Part shown: piece after piece, positions 1-6,858 of the stretch | Layout of the letters: the number at the start of each line of letters is the position of its first letter | Numbering within the stretch: position 1 is the first letter of the stretch | NCBI RefSeq assembly: GCF_004023665.1 | Contig: NZ_SAUF01000002.1 | Span: forward strand, 868,001 to 932,000 | Origin: Afifella aestuarii | GTDB taxonomy: Bacteria > Pseudomonadota > Alphaproteobacteria > Rhizobiales > Afifellaceae | DNA length: 64,000 nt | Direction of reading: 5' to 3' | Made by a program: the position numbers and the translations under genes | The notes under the pieces: model-generated | Database searches by the model: none | Seen by the model: the letters and a program-made list of their open reading frames with translations, nothing else | Told to the model about the DNA's origin: nothing

Positions 1-176
1 TCTCCAATTGGCTGGCGCCGTCTTTCGGCGAGCGTCTGCGCCTTGCCTATGACGCCGATCAGATCGATGCGCTCGCCGCCGACCGGGCGGAGCGCTGGAA
101 GCGCTTGTCCGAGGCGAGCTTTTTGAGCGACGACGAAAAGCGCGAGGCGCTGGGTTACGGGCCGCTCGAGGCGTGA
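1..176 (+). CDS. GTA portal protein, C-terminal fragment (g3)
   Basis: Reading from base 3, the last 57 codons of a gene that starts before the window end at TGA 174-176. The tail contains SEASFLSDDEKREALGYGP, a pattern typical of the C-terminus of HK97-type and GTA portal proteins. The portal is the dodecameric ring at the capsid vertex through which DNA is packaged and the tail attaches. The call rests on this tail and on the GTA head and tail genes that resume at 2100 in canonical order. The next GTA gene is not adjacent: two non-GTA genes intervene. Confidence 0.8.
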   Translation, partial: SNWLAPSFGERLRLAYDADQIDALAADRAERWKRLSEASFLSDDEKREALGYGPLEA

Positions 177-182
177 CGGTTG

Positions 183-1022
183 TCAGGCCTTCATCAGGGC
201 GAGGCCGCAGGCGATGCAGGCGGCCGAGATCCAGCGCCAGCGGCTGACGGGTTCGCGCAGGACGAAGGCGGCGATGAGCGCGGCAAAGAGGATGCTCGAT
301 TCGCGCAGTGCGGCGACGAGCGCGATCGGCGCCTGGGTGAACGCCCAGACCGCGATCCAATAAGAGCCGAGCGACATCGCCCCGGCGGCGACGCCGCTTT
401 TCCAGGCGGGCCGGAGGCCGACGAAGGCGGCGCGGCCATGCCGGAGGGCGATGAAGGCCGTGAGGAGAGCGGTATCGCCGATGACCATCCACAGGACGAA
501 GCCGGACGCTGTGCCGGCGACGCGCGCGCCGAGCCCGTCGAGAAGCGTGTAGCTTGCGGTGAAGCCGGCCGTGCCGAGGGCGAAGAAGAGGGCATGCCCG
601 TCCATGCGGCCGGAGGTGGAGCCCTTCGCCGCCATCAGGAGAATCCCGGCCGAGATGGCGCCGATGGCGACCAGAGCGGACGGCGCAAAGGTGGCATCGA
701 GAAACAGGACGGAGATGACCGTGACGAAGATCGGCGCGGCGCCGCGGGCGAGCGGATAGGCCTGGCTGAGATCGGCGCGCGCATAGGCTTCGATGAGAAA
801 GAGCTTGTAGCCCGCATGAAGGGCGGCCGCAGCCACGATCATCGGCACGGCGGCAGCCGCCGGCCGGTCGACGAAGGGCAGCGCGACAGCGGCGATCGCC
901 GCCTGCGCGATGGCGAGGAGCAGGATCGTGGAGACACGGTCGAGCCCGACCTTCACCACGGAATTCCATCCGGCATGGAGAAGGGCGGCGAGGATGACCG
1001 CGGCGAAGACGTGATTGTCCAT
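183..1022 (-). CDS. EamA/DMT-family transporter
   Basis: 279 residues, almost wholly hydrophobic, forming about ten membrane segments in two EamA repeats (roughly residues 5-135 and 145-278). The second repeat has the typical RESSILFAALIAAFVLREP segment. Such inner-membrane proteins export or import metabolites; the substrate cannot be told. It is transcribed away from the LysR gene at 1161, an arrangement very common for EamA/LysR pairs, and its stop lies only 7 bases from the portal stop on the opposite strand. It is foreign to the GTA cluster that surrounds it. Confidence 0.9.
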   Translation of the reverse strand: MDNHVFAAVILAALLHAGWNSVVKVGLDRVSTILLLAIAQAAIAAVALPFVDRPAAAAVPMIVAAAALHAGYKLFLIEAYARADLSQAYPLARGAAPIFVTVISVLFLDATFAPSALVAIGAISAGILLMAAKGSTSGRMDGHALFFALGTAGFTASYTLLDGLGARVAGTASGFVLWMVIGDTALLTAFIALRHGRAAFVGLRPAWKSGVAAGAMSLGSYWIAVWAFTQAPIALVAALRESSILFAALIAAFVLREPVSRWRWISAACIACGLALMKA

Positions 1023-1108
1023 GCAGGCTTTCCAGGAGAGGGTCAGGTGGCTGGTCTGCGGCGGCAGGCAGCGCGGCGCGATGTGTCTTTTCCTCTTCTG
1101 GGTGATTG

Positions 1109-1126
1109 CGTTTTTTCAGAAAAACG
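1109..1126. promoter_or_regulatory. Palindrome between eamA and lysR, candidate LysR operator
   Basis: CGTTTTT (1109-1115) and AAAAACG (1120-1126) form a perfect 7-bp inverted repeat with a 4-base centre, in the 138-bp gap between the divergent genes. LysR proteins bind dyads of this size containing T-N11-A. That this one is bound by the adjacent LysR protein is inference. Confidence 0.45.
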
Positions 1127-1160
1127 ATGATTCCTGGCGCGTGATGTGAGGAAAACGCAC

Positions 1161-2042
1161 ATGAAGCGCGGCGCTCTTCCGCTCAATGCCCTGCGCGCCT
1201 TCGAGGCGACGATGCGGCACGGCCAGATGCGGCTTGCCGCCGACGAGCTCGGCGTGACGCATGGCGCTGTCAGCCGCCAGGTGCGGCTTTTGGAGGAGAT
1301 CCTGCAGGTTCCGCTGTTCGAGGGGCCGCGCAACAAGCTGATGCCGACGCAGACGGCGCTGGAGCTCGAGCCGGCCCTGACGGAAGCCTTCGACGGCATC
1401 GAGGTGGCGGTCGCCCGCGCCATGCAGCGTGAGAGCCGGTTTCTCGACGTGTCGTGTACGGGGACGCTCGCTATGCGCTGGCTGATCCCGCGGCTCGTCG
1501 ATTTCCAGACGGCGCATCCGAAGATCGAGGTGCGGCTGACCGGCGAGTACGGGCCGGTGGATTTCTCCCGCCATCGTTTCGACGTGGCGATCCGCGTCGG
1601 CCGCGCGCCCTGGGGCGATGCGGAGGTGACGGAGCTGTTTGCCGAGGCGGCCGGTCCGGTGGTGAGTCCGAAATGTGCCGCGAGCGTCGATCTTGATGGG
1701 CCGGAGATGCTTCACGCGCTGCCGGCGCTGCATACCAAGACGCGGCCGGCGGCCTGGGCGGACTGGTGCCGGGGACAGGATTTGCCACCGCCGGCGGGCG
1801 GCCGTGTCTTCGAGCATTTTTATTTCCTGCTCGAAGCCGCGACGGCCGGGCTCGGCGTGGCGATCGCGCCGGAAGTGCTGGTGCGCGACGATGTGGCGGC
1901 GGGGCGGCTCTTGGCGCCCTTCGGCTTCGCCCCGACGGGGCAGGCCTATGTCGCACTGAGGCCGCGCCGACCGAACCGCGACGCGCAGCTCTTCATCGCA
2001 TGGCTGGAAGACGCGGCGATGGCGCCCGGTACGCCAGGCTGA
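1161..2042 (+). CDS. LysR-family transcriptional regulator (GcvA/AmpR-like)
   Basis: 293 residues from ATG 1161, chosen because a TGAGG ribosome site lies 9 bases upstream; an in-frame GTG at 1146 would overlap that site. The N-terminal winged helix-turn-helix (about residues 7-65, LNALRAFEATMRHGQM onward) has the variant typical of the GcvA/AmpR branch. It is followed by a periplasmic-binding-like effector domain (about 90-290). It probably controls the divergent EamA gene. Only 57 bases separate its stop from the GTA gene g3.5, so read-through from its promoter could feed the downstream GTA genes. Confidence 0.92.
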   Translation: MKRGALPLNALRAFEATMRHGQMRLAADELGVTHGAVSRQVRLLEEILQVPLFEGPRNKLMPTQTALELEPALTEAFDGIEVAVARAMQRESRFLDVSCTGTLAMRWLIPRLVDFQTAHPKIEVRLTGEYGPVDFSRHRFDVAIRVGRAPWGDAEVTELFAEAAGPVVSPKCAASVDLDGPEMLHALPALHTKTRPAAWADWCRGQDLPPPAGGRVFEHFYFLLEAATAGLGVAIAPEVLVRDDVAAGRLLAPFGFAPTGQAYVALRPRRPNRDAQLFIAWLEDAAMAPGTPG

Positions 2043-2099
2043 TCCGGCGCTCGCCGGTTCTCCGGCTGGGCGAACATGACAGGAAGCGAAGGGGTGACG

Positions 2100-2288
2100 A
2101 TGCCTGAGCTCACCAAGACCTTCGCCGAGCGGGGCGATCTGGCGCATCTCGCGCTCTTTCTGTGGGCGTCGGGCGCTTCCGGGCTTCTCGTCTGGAGCCT
2201 GCGCGAGCTCGCCGCCTCCAACCGGCGTTTCAACGATTTCGTCAAGGAGATCGCGCAGCTGAACCGGCTGTTCCGCGACCATTCCTGA
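2100..2288 (+). CDS. GTA head formation protein g3.5-like
   Basis: 62 residues from ATG 2100, favoured over an in-frame ATG at 2076 because GAAGGGG lies just upstream. One hydrophobic segment (HLALFLWASGASGLLVWSL) is followed by a charged helical tail. Size, membrane segment and position between portal and prohead protease match the small g3.5 gene (rcc01685 type) of Rhodobacter-like GTAs. Its molecular role is not well defined. Confidence 0.7.
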   Translation: MPELTKTFAERGDLAHLALFLWASGASGLLVWSLRELAASNRRFNDFVKEIAQLNRLFRDHS

Positions 2289-2303
2289 ACCTTCGAGGCC
2301 AAG

Positions 2304-2471
2304 ATGAAGAGACTTTGGAACGCGCTGTTGCCGGCGCGAACGGACCATCGCGCCGTCTTTTCGGAATTCGCCGTCAGGCTTCTGGGGGCGATCGCCGAGC
2401 AGAGATTCGCGCGCCACGGAAACGGCGCGGCCGGCGAGACAGGCAGGCCGCGCTTCCGGGTGGTGCGATGA
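2304..2471 (+). CDS. Small basic protein within GTA cluster, unrecognised
   Basis: 55 residues beginning MKRLWNALLPARTDHRAVF, rich in Arg, with no membrane segment. It fills the gap between g3.5 and the prohead protease. Its TGA overlaps the protease ATG in an ATGA arrangement (2468-2471), which suggests translational coupling and argues that it is a real gene. I do not recognise the family. Confidence 0.5.
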   Translation: MKRLWNALLPARTDHRAVFSEFAVRLLGAIAEQRFARHGNGAAGETGRPRFRVVR

Positions 2472-3094
2472 GGGCGCTCGCCCGGCACGGGCCGGCCATC
2501 CTCCCCGCCACCGCGGCCTTGCGCGAAAGCCTGCAGGAGATCGGCGCCGATGGGCGGTTTTCCGGCTATGCGAGCCTTTTCGGCCGGCGCGATCTGGCCG
2601 GCGACATGGTCATGCCGGGCGCCTTTGCGAGATCCCTGGGAGCGCGCGGGGCAGCCGGCATCCGCATGCTCTTCCAGCACGATCCGGCCGAGCCGATCGG
2701 CGTGTGGGAAGAGATCGCCGAGGATCGGCGCGGGCTTTTCGTGCGTGGGCGGCTGACGCTCGGCGTGGCGCGGGCGCGCGACGTCCACGCGCTGTTGAAG
2801 GCGGGCGGGCTCGACGGGCTGTCGATCGGCTACCGCACGCTGCGCGGCCGCAAGGACCGGCGGGCCGGAATCCGCCGCCTCTACGAGATCGACCTCTGGG
2901 AGGTCTCGATCGTCACCTTTCCGATGCTGACGGAGGCACGCATCGCCTCCGTCAAGGCAAGCGAGGCGGGTCTTTCCGCAAGGTTTTTGGACGCCGCGCG
3001 GCGCCTGACACCCGCGCGGCCGAAAGCTGCTGGGCCGAAAGCTGTTGGGTCGAAAGCTGCCCGGATTGCCGGCGGAAGACCGGCCTTTTCTTGA
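2468..3094 (+). CDS. GTA prohead protease (g4), HK97 family
   Basis: 208 residues from ATG 2468. The region FSGYASLFGRRDLAGDMVMPGAF, the LFQHDPAEPIG segment with the catalytic His, and the GLSIGYR segment with the catalytic Ser are hallmarks of the HK97/U35 prohead protease fold. It cleaves capsid scaffold segments during head maturation. It lies directly before the capsid gene, as in phages and GTAs. The C-terminal 40 residues are low-complexity and contain a short tandem repeat. Note for frames: an ATG in the overlapping upstream frame at 2162 is not part of this gene. Confidence 0.93.
   Translation: MRALARHGPAILPATAALRESLQEIGADGRFSGYASLFGRRDLAGDMVMPGAFARSLGARGAAGIRMLFQHDPAEPIGVWEEIAEDRRGLFVRGRLTLGVARARDVHALLKAGGLDGLSIGYRTLRGRKDRRAGIRRLYEIDLWEVSIVTFPMLTEARIASVKASEAGLSARFLDAARRLTPARPKAAGPKAVGSKAARIAGGRPAFS
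3021..3065 (+). repeat. Three 15-bp tandem repeats in prohead protease C-terminus
   Basis: The unit CGAAAGCTGCTGGGC is repeated as CGAAAGCTGTTGGGT and CGAAAGCTGCCCGGA, encoding successive KAAGP, KAVGS and KAAR-type units near the protein's end. In-frame repeats of this kind change copy number readily. Confidence 0.8.
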
Positions 3095-3117
3095 AGACGC
3101 GAAACCAAGAGGACGAA

Positions 3118-4443
3118 ATGACGATGTCTGCCCGAACGGCCGAGCTGCGCCCGGCGCTGGAAAACAAGATGCATGGCGATTGCCTTGTCGAGACCAAGGC
3201 GGGGCCGACGCCTGAAGTGGGCGCCGCCTTCGACGAATTCATGAACGCCTTCGAGGCCTTCAAGGAGGCGAATGACGAGCGGCTCGGCGAGATCGAGCGG
3301 CGGCTCACCTCCGACGTCGTCACCGAGGAAAAGGTGGCGCGCCTCAACGATGTGCTCGACCGGCAGGAAAGGGCGATCGAACGCCTGACGATCGAGGGCC
3401 GGCGGCCGCGGCTTGCGGGCGGCACCGGGGCCGAGCCGCGTCTGGAGCGCGCCGGCGCCGATCTCTCCGGCCATGGCGCGGCCTTCTCGCGCTATCTGCG
3501 GGCGGGCGAGACCGCGGCTCTTGCACGGCTCGAGCGAAAGGCGATGGCGATCGGCACCTCCGACGGCGCCGATGGCGGCTATCTGGTGCCCGACGAGACG
3601 GAAGCGGAGATCGGCCGCAGGCTTGCCGAAGTGTCGCCGATCCGGGCGATTGCGAGCACGATCACCGTTTCGGGCAGCCTCTACAAGAAGCCCTTTGCGG
3701 TGAGCGGGCCGGCGACCGGCTGGGTTGGCGAGACGGATGCGCGGCCCGAAACCGACACGCCGGTTCTCGATGCGCTCGAATATCCGGTGATGGAGCTTTA
3801 TGCGATGCCCGCGGCGACGGGTGCGCTTCTCGACGATGCGATCGTCGATCTCTCCGCCTGGCTGGCCGGCGAGGTCGACCAGGCCTTTGCCGAACAGGAG
3901 AGTGCGGCCTTCGTCAAAGGCGACGGCAACAAGAAGCCGACGGGATTTCTCGCCGTGCCGAATGTTGCCGAAAGCGCCTGGGAATGGGGCAAGCTCGGCA
4001 CGCTTTCGACCGGGGTTTCCGGCGGCTTTCCGGCCGACATGCCGAGCGATCTTCTCATTGACCTCGTCTATGCGCTGAAGGCCGGCTACCGCCAGAACGC
4101 CCATTTCGTCATGAACCGGCGTACCGAGGCGGCAATCCGCAAACTGAAGGACGCCGATGGCAATTATGTCTGGGCGCCGCCGGTCGGGCTCGGCAGCCGC
4201 GCCACGATCATGAATTTCCCGGTCGTGGACGCCGAAGACATGCCCGACATCGCCGCAGGCTCTCTGTCGATCGCTTTCGGTGATTTTTCGCGCGGCTATC
4301 TGATCGTCGATCGCCAGGGCATCCGCATCCTGCGCGATCCCTATTCGGCCAAGCCCTACGTGCTTTTTTACACCACGAAACGGGTCGGCGGCGGGGTTCT
4401 CAATTTTGAAGCGATCAAACTTGTCAAGTTTAGCGCAAGCTAG
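3118..4443 (+). CDS. GTA major capsid protein (g5), HK97 fold
   Basis: 441 residues from ATG 3118, which has AGAGG five bases upstream; the open frame extends further 5' but without support. The N-terminal third (to about residue 130) is charged and coiled-coil-like, the scaffolding delta domain removed by the prohead protease. The remainder has the HK97 capsid fold (GGYLVPDETEAEI, then FVKGDGNKKPTGFL, and VGGGVLNFEAIKLVKF at the end). It forms the DNA-containing head. It is followed by an intrinsic terminator, consistent with capsid being made in excess of downstream proteins. Confidence 0.95.
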   Translation: MTMSARTAELRPALENKMHGDCLVETKAGPTPEVGAAFDEFMNAFEAFKEANDERLGEIERRLTSDVVTEEKVARLNDVLDRQERAIERLTIEGRRPRLAGGTGAEPRLERAGADLSGHGAAFSRYLRAGETAALARLERKAMAIGTSDGADGGYLVPDETEAEIGRRLAEVSPIRAIASTITVSGSLYKKPFAVSGPATGWVGETDARPETDTPVLDALEYPVMELYAMPAATGALLDDAIVDLSAWLAGEVDQAFAEQESAAFVKGDGNKKPTGFLAVPNVAESAWEWGKLGTLSTGVSGGFPADMPSDLLIDLVYALKAGYRQNAHFVMNRRTEAAIRKLKDADGNYVWAPPVGLGSRATIMNFPVVDAEDMPDIAAGSLSIAFGDFSRGYLIVDRQGIRILRDPYSAKPYVLFYTTKRVGGGVLNFEAIKLVKFSAS

Positions 4444-4456
4444 GCGTGCGAAGACA

Positions 4457-4488
4457 AGGTCGTCACCGACCTGAGGGTGCTGCCCTCA
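4457..4488 (+). other. Two small hairpins after the capsid gene
   Basis: AGGTCG (4457-4462) pairs with CGACCT (4467-4472) around a 4-base loop. TGAGGG (4472-4477) pairs with CCCTCA (4483-4488) around a 5-base loop. They share base 4472, so they are probably alternative or adjacent. They sit 13 bases after the capsid stop and may protect the capsid mRNA 3' end. Confidence 0.55.
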
Positions 4489-4541
4489 TGTGATCCGGGG
4501 TCCCGCTCCTGCACCCCCATCCTCCGACGGGGCCCCGGCCT

Positions 4542-4574
4542 GCGGCCTGCCTTCGGGCAGGCCGCTCCTTTTTT
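4542..4574 (+). terminator. Intrinsic terminator between GTA capsid and g6
   Basis: GCGGCCTGCC (4542-4551) and GGCAGGCCGC (4556-4565) form a perfect 10-bp stem closed by a stable TTCG tetraloop, followed by TCC and six Ts (4569-4574). This is the clearest rho-independent terminator in the window, and it lies inside the GTA operon, 14 bases before the g6 start codon. Confidence 0.88.
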
Positions 4575-4588
4575 CCCCAAGGTGACAT

Positions 4589-5143
4589 ATGCAACGCATT
4601 CTTCTGGAAGGCCCGGAGGTGGAGCCCGTGTCGCTCGCCGAGGCGAAGGCGCATCTGCGCGTCGAGCACGAGGCCGAAGACGAACTCATCTCCGCTTATC
4701 TTGTCGCCGCACGCGTAGCGCTCGAAGGCGATCTCCGAAAAGTTCTGATTGCCCAGGCATGGCGGCTGGTCCTGACGGAACGGCCGCAAGCCGGACGTCT
4801 GCGCCTGCCGATCCGCCCGCTCCTGTCGGTGGATCGGGCGCGGCTTAAGACGGCTTCAGGCGAAAGGCTCCTCGAAGAGGATGAGATTTCGCTTGGGAGC
4901 ACGGCGGAGGAGCTCCGGCTCGACACGCGGCTTTGGGGAATGATCCGCCTCGAAATCGACGTCACCGCGGGGTTCGGCGAGACCGCAGCCGAGGTGCCGG
5001 CGCCCCTGCGCCAGGCGATCCTGTTGCGTGCCGCCCATTGGTACGAGCATCGCGGCGCGGCCCTCGAGGCGGATGGGCCCGGCGCGCTGCCGGCGGGCTA
5101 CGAGCGGCTGATTGCGCCGTTTCGCGAGGTGGTGCCGGTATGA
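4589..5143 (+). CDS. GTA head-tail connector/adaptor (g6)
   Basis: 184 residues opening MQRILLEGPEVEPVSLAEAK, the usual start of gp6-like and phiE125 gp8-like connector proteins (LAEAKAHLRV...DELI...Y). It binds the portal ring and forms the neck. A GGTGA ribosome site precedes the ATG. It overlaps g7 by ATGA (5140-5143). It is the first gene after the internal terminator, so its expression depends on read-through or on an internal promoter that I cannot place. Confidence 0.9.
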   Translation: MQRILLEGPEVEPVSLAEAKAHLRVEHEAEDELISAYLVAARVALEGDLRKVLIAQAWRLVLTERPQAGRLRLPIRPLLSVDRARLKTASGERLLEEDEISLGSTAEELRLDTRLWGMIRLEIDVTAGFGETAAEVPAPLRQAILLRAAHWYEHRGAALEADGPGALPAGYERLIAPFREVVPV

Positions 5144-5517
5144 GCGCGGCGCGCCGACGGTCGAGGCAGTCCGGAATGCGAGCTGTGACGCGACCCGTGA
5201 CGAGGCCGGGCCGGCTTTCCCAGCGCATGGTCTGGGAACGGCCGGTGACCGCCCCCGACGGGCTCGGCGGCGAGAGCCTTAACTATCTGCCGATCGGGCA
5301 TGTCTGGGCCGATCTCCGCCCCGGGACGGCGCGCGACGTGGCGCTCGGCGAAGGGCGGGTCGGCGCGGTGACACATGAGATTTTCGTGCGGCGCGAGGTG
5401 GGGCTTCTGGCCGGTGACCGGCTGCGGCTCGGTGCGCGGATGTTTCTCTGCGTCATCTGCCACGACCCCGACGCGAGCGGCCGCTTCACCCGCGCCGAAG
5501 CCGTGGAGGAAGTGTGA
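5140..5517 (+). CDS. GTA head-tail stopper/adaptor (g7)
   Basis: 125 residues from ATG 5140, overlapping the g6 stop. The stretch RLSQRMVWERPVTAPDGLGG and the later TARDVALGEGRVGAVTHEIF followed by GDRLRLGARMFLC match phage head-tail joining proteins (SPP1 gp16/HK97 gp10 class). It closes the portal channel after packaging. The N-terminal 30 residues are unusually basic. Confidence 0.88.
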   Translation: MSAARRRSRQSGMRAVTRPVTRPGRLSQRMVWERPVTAPDGLGGESLNYLPIGHVWADLRPGTARDVALGEGRVGAVTHEIFVRREVGLLAGDRLRLGARMFLCVICHDPDASGRFTRAEAVEEV

Positions 5518-5930
5518 TGGGCGCCGAAGAGGCCCTGCAGCGGGCGATTTATGAACGGCTTGCGGGCGATGCGGCGCTGACCGCCCTGATCGGCGCCGAC
5601 AAGGTCTTCGATCATGTGCCGCGGAATATGAGCGCGCCTTACGTGCATCTCGGCGAGATGGAGGTGACGCCCGTGGCCGCCGGCAGCGGTGCGGAGACGA
5701 AGCTCGTCGAGATTATCTTTTCGCTCGTCGCCTTTTCGCGCGGTCGCGGCCGCCGCGAGACGCTCGGGCTTGCTGCGGCTTTGCGCGATTTGCTGCATGA
5801 CGCCGATTTCGCGCTCGCCGGCTTCACGCTCGTCGGCTGCCGCTTCGTCCAGATGAAGACGAGCGGCGCCGGCGAGGCGAGCGGCCGGCGGGCGGTGCTG
5901 AAATTTCGCGCGGTGGTGGAGGAGGCGTGA
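5517..5930 (+). CDS. GTA tail terminator (g8), DUF3168
   Basis: 137 residues from ATG 5517, which overlaps the g7 stop (TGATG) and has GGAGGA six bases upstream; the preceding GTG at 5514 is in frame but less likely. The sequence AIYERLAGDAALTALIGA...VFDHVP and later FSRGRGRRETLGLAAALRD is typical of DUF3168 tail-completion proteins that cap the tail tube at the head interface. Confidence 0.88.
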   Translation: MGAEEALQRAIYERLAGDAALTALIGADKVFDHVPRNMSAPYVHLGEMEVTPVAAGSGAETKLVEIIFSLVAFSRGRGRRETLGLAAALRDLLHDADFALAGFTLVGCRFVQMKTSGAGEASGRRAVLKFRAVVEEA

Positions 5931-6072
5931 GGGCGCCGGCACTGGCGAAACGCGCGGACCTCTCCACAAACAGACATCCGGGCGAGCGGGCAGAGAAAGG
6001 CCTGACCGCAACCATCGCGCGATAGACGCCCCCATTGGCGTCTGGGCCGCCCAATCAGCGGGAGAACCCATC

Positions 6073-6480
6073 ATGAGTGCCCAGAAAGGCAAGGACCTGC
6101 TCCTGAAACTGGAGCGGGACGGACAATTCGTGACTGTCGCCGGGCTTCGCGCCAGGCGGATTTCGTTCAACCAGGCGAGCGTCGACATCACCAATACCGA
6201 TTCCGCCGGGCGCTGGCGCGAGCTCTTGGAGGGCGCGGGCGTGAAACGGGCCGGGCTTTCCGGCTCCGGCGTGTTTCGCGACCAGGCGAGCGACGCGACG
6301 ATCCGCGAGATCTTCTTTGCCGGCACGATCGTCGCCTGGCAGGTGGTGATCCCGGATTTCGGCACGGTGACGGGCCCGTTTCAGGTGACGGGGCTTGAAT
6401 ATTCCGGCGAGCATGACGGCGAGGTCGCCTACGATCTGGCGCTGGAATCGGCCGGCGAACTCGCCTTTGCGGCGTTGTGA
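6073..6480 (+). CDS. GTA major tail protein (g9)
   Basis: 135 residues beginning MSAQKGKDLLLKLERDG. The ITNTDSAGRWRELLEGAGVK segment is diagnostic of the phage/GTA major tail tube protein. It polymerises into the tail tube. The 142-bp gap before it (5931-6072) holds no gene; within it AGACGCC (6024-6030) and GGCGTCT (6037-6043) form a 7-bp hairpin without a T run. GGGAG precedes the start. Confidence 0.92.
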   Translation: MSAQKGKDLLLKLERDGQFVTVAGLRARRISFNQASVDITNTDSAGRWRELLEGAGVKRAGLSGSGVFRDQASDATIREIFFAGTIVAWQVVIPDFGTVTGPFQVTGLEYSGEHDGEVAYDLALESAGELAFAAL

Positions 6481-6492
6481 GCGGAGGCGGAG

Positions 6493-6858
6493 ATGGCGAA
6501 TTTCCATCGCGGCGAGATCGATGCGGTGCTCGGCGGCGAGACGCGCAGGCTCTGTTTGACGCTCGGTGCGCTCGCCGAGCTCGAAGCCGCCTTCAAGGCC
6601 GACGATCTGGTGGCGCTTGCCGCGCGCTTCGAGACGGGCCGGCTGTCGGCCCGCGATCTCATCCGCATCCTGGGTGCGGGTCTGAGAGGCGCGGGCGAAG
6701 CGATCTCCGACGACGAGGTGGCGGTGTTGCGGTCGGACGGGGGTGCGGCCGGCTTTGCCAGGATCGCGGCGGAGCTTTTGCGGGCGACGTTCGGTGGGTC
6801 GCAGGGGGACCATGGAGGTTCCGGCGCTCCGGGGGATCCCCCAAAAAACCCTCTTTAG
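6493..6858 (+). CDS. GTA tail assembly chaperone, short form (g10, GTA-gp10)
   Basis: 121 residues from ATG 6493, with GGAGGCGGAG just upstream. The pattern GEIDAVLGGETRRLCLTLGALAELEAAF is the GTA-gp10 signature. The gene lies between major tail protein and tape measure, where phages place the chaperone that coats the tape measure during tail assembly. It stops at TAG 6856-6858, seven bases after an in-frame A AAA AAC slippery heptamer. A share of ribosomes shifting -1 there would make the longer g10-g10.1 product. Confidence 0.92.
   Translation: MANFHRGEIDAVLGGETRRLCLTLGALAELEAAFKADDLVALAARFETGRLSARDLIRILGAGLRGAGEAISDDEVAVLRSDGGAAGFARIAAELLRATFGGSQGDHGGSGAPGDPPKNPL
6843..6849 (+). promoter_or_regulatory. 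Probable -1 ribosomal frameshift site, A AAA AAC
   Basis: In the g10 frame the codons are CCA AAA AAC CCT CTT TAG (6841-6858). The bases A AAA AAC at 6843-6849 are phased exactly as the canonical X XXY YYZ heptamer. Slipping back one base continues as CCC TCT TTA GCC into the g10.1 frame. The 12-bp palindrome GGGGGATCCCCC (6831-6842) abuts the site upstream. A 5-bp stem, AAGGC/GCCTT (6877-6881/6888-6892), lies 27 bases downstream. The role of these flanks is inference. Confidence 0.8.

Noticed and set aside
180-1130. Long plus-strand open frame opposite the EamA gene
   Set aside because: It encodes a Gly/Asp/Arg-rich, low-complexity sequence that mirrors the codon bias of the real minus-strand transporter gene.
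1116-2417. 433-codon minus-strand frame across the LysR gene and g3.5
   Set aside because: Its composition (Arg, His, Pro-rich, no domain) is that of an antisense shadow; the plus strand has clear protein families over the same bases.
6024-6043. Hairpin before g9 as a terminator
   Set aside because: The 7-bp stem lacks a T run and lies within a cluster expected to be cotranscribed; kept only as a note in the g9 entry.
6477-6848. A separate g10.1 gene starting at GTG 6477
   Set aside because: The GTG overlaps the g9 stop, and the encoded sequence before the slippery site is an Arg-rich out-of-frame reading of g10; a -1 shift from g10 explains the conserved part better.
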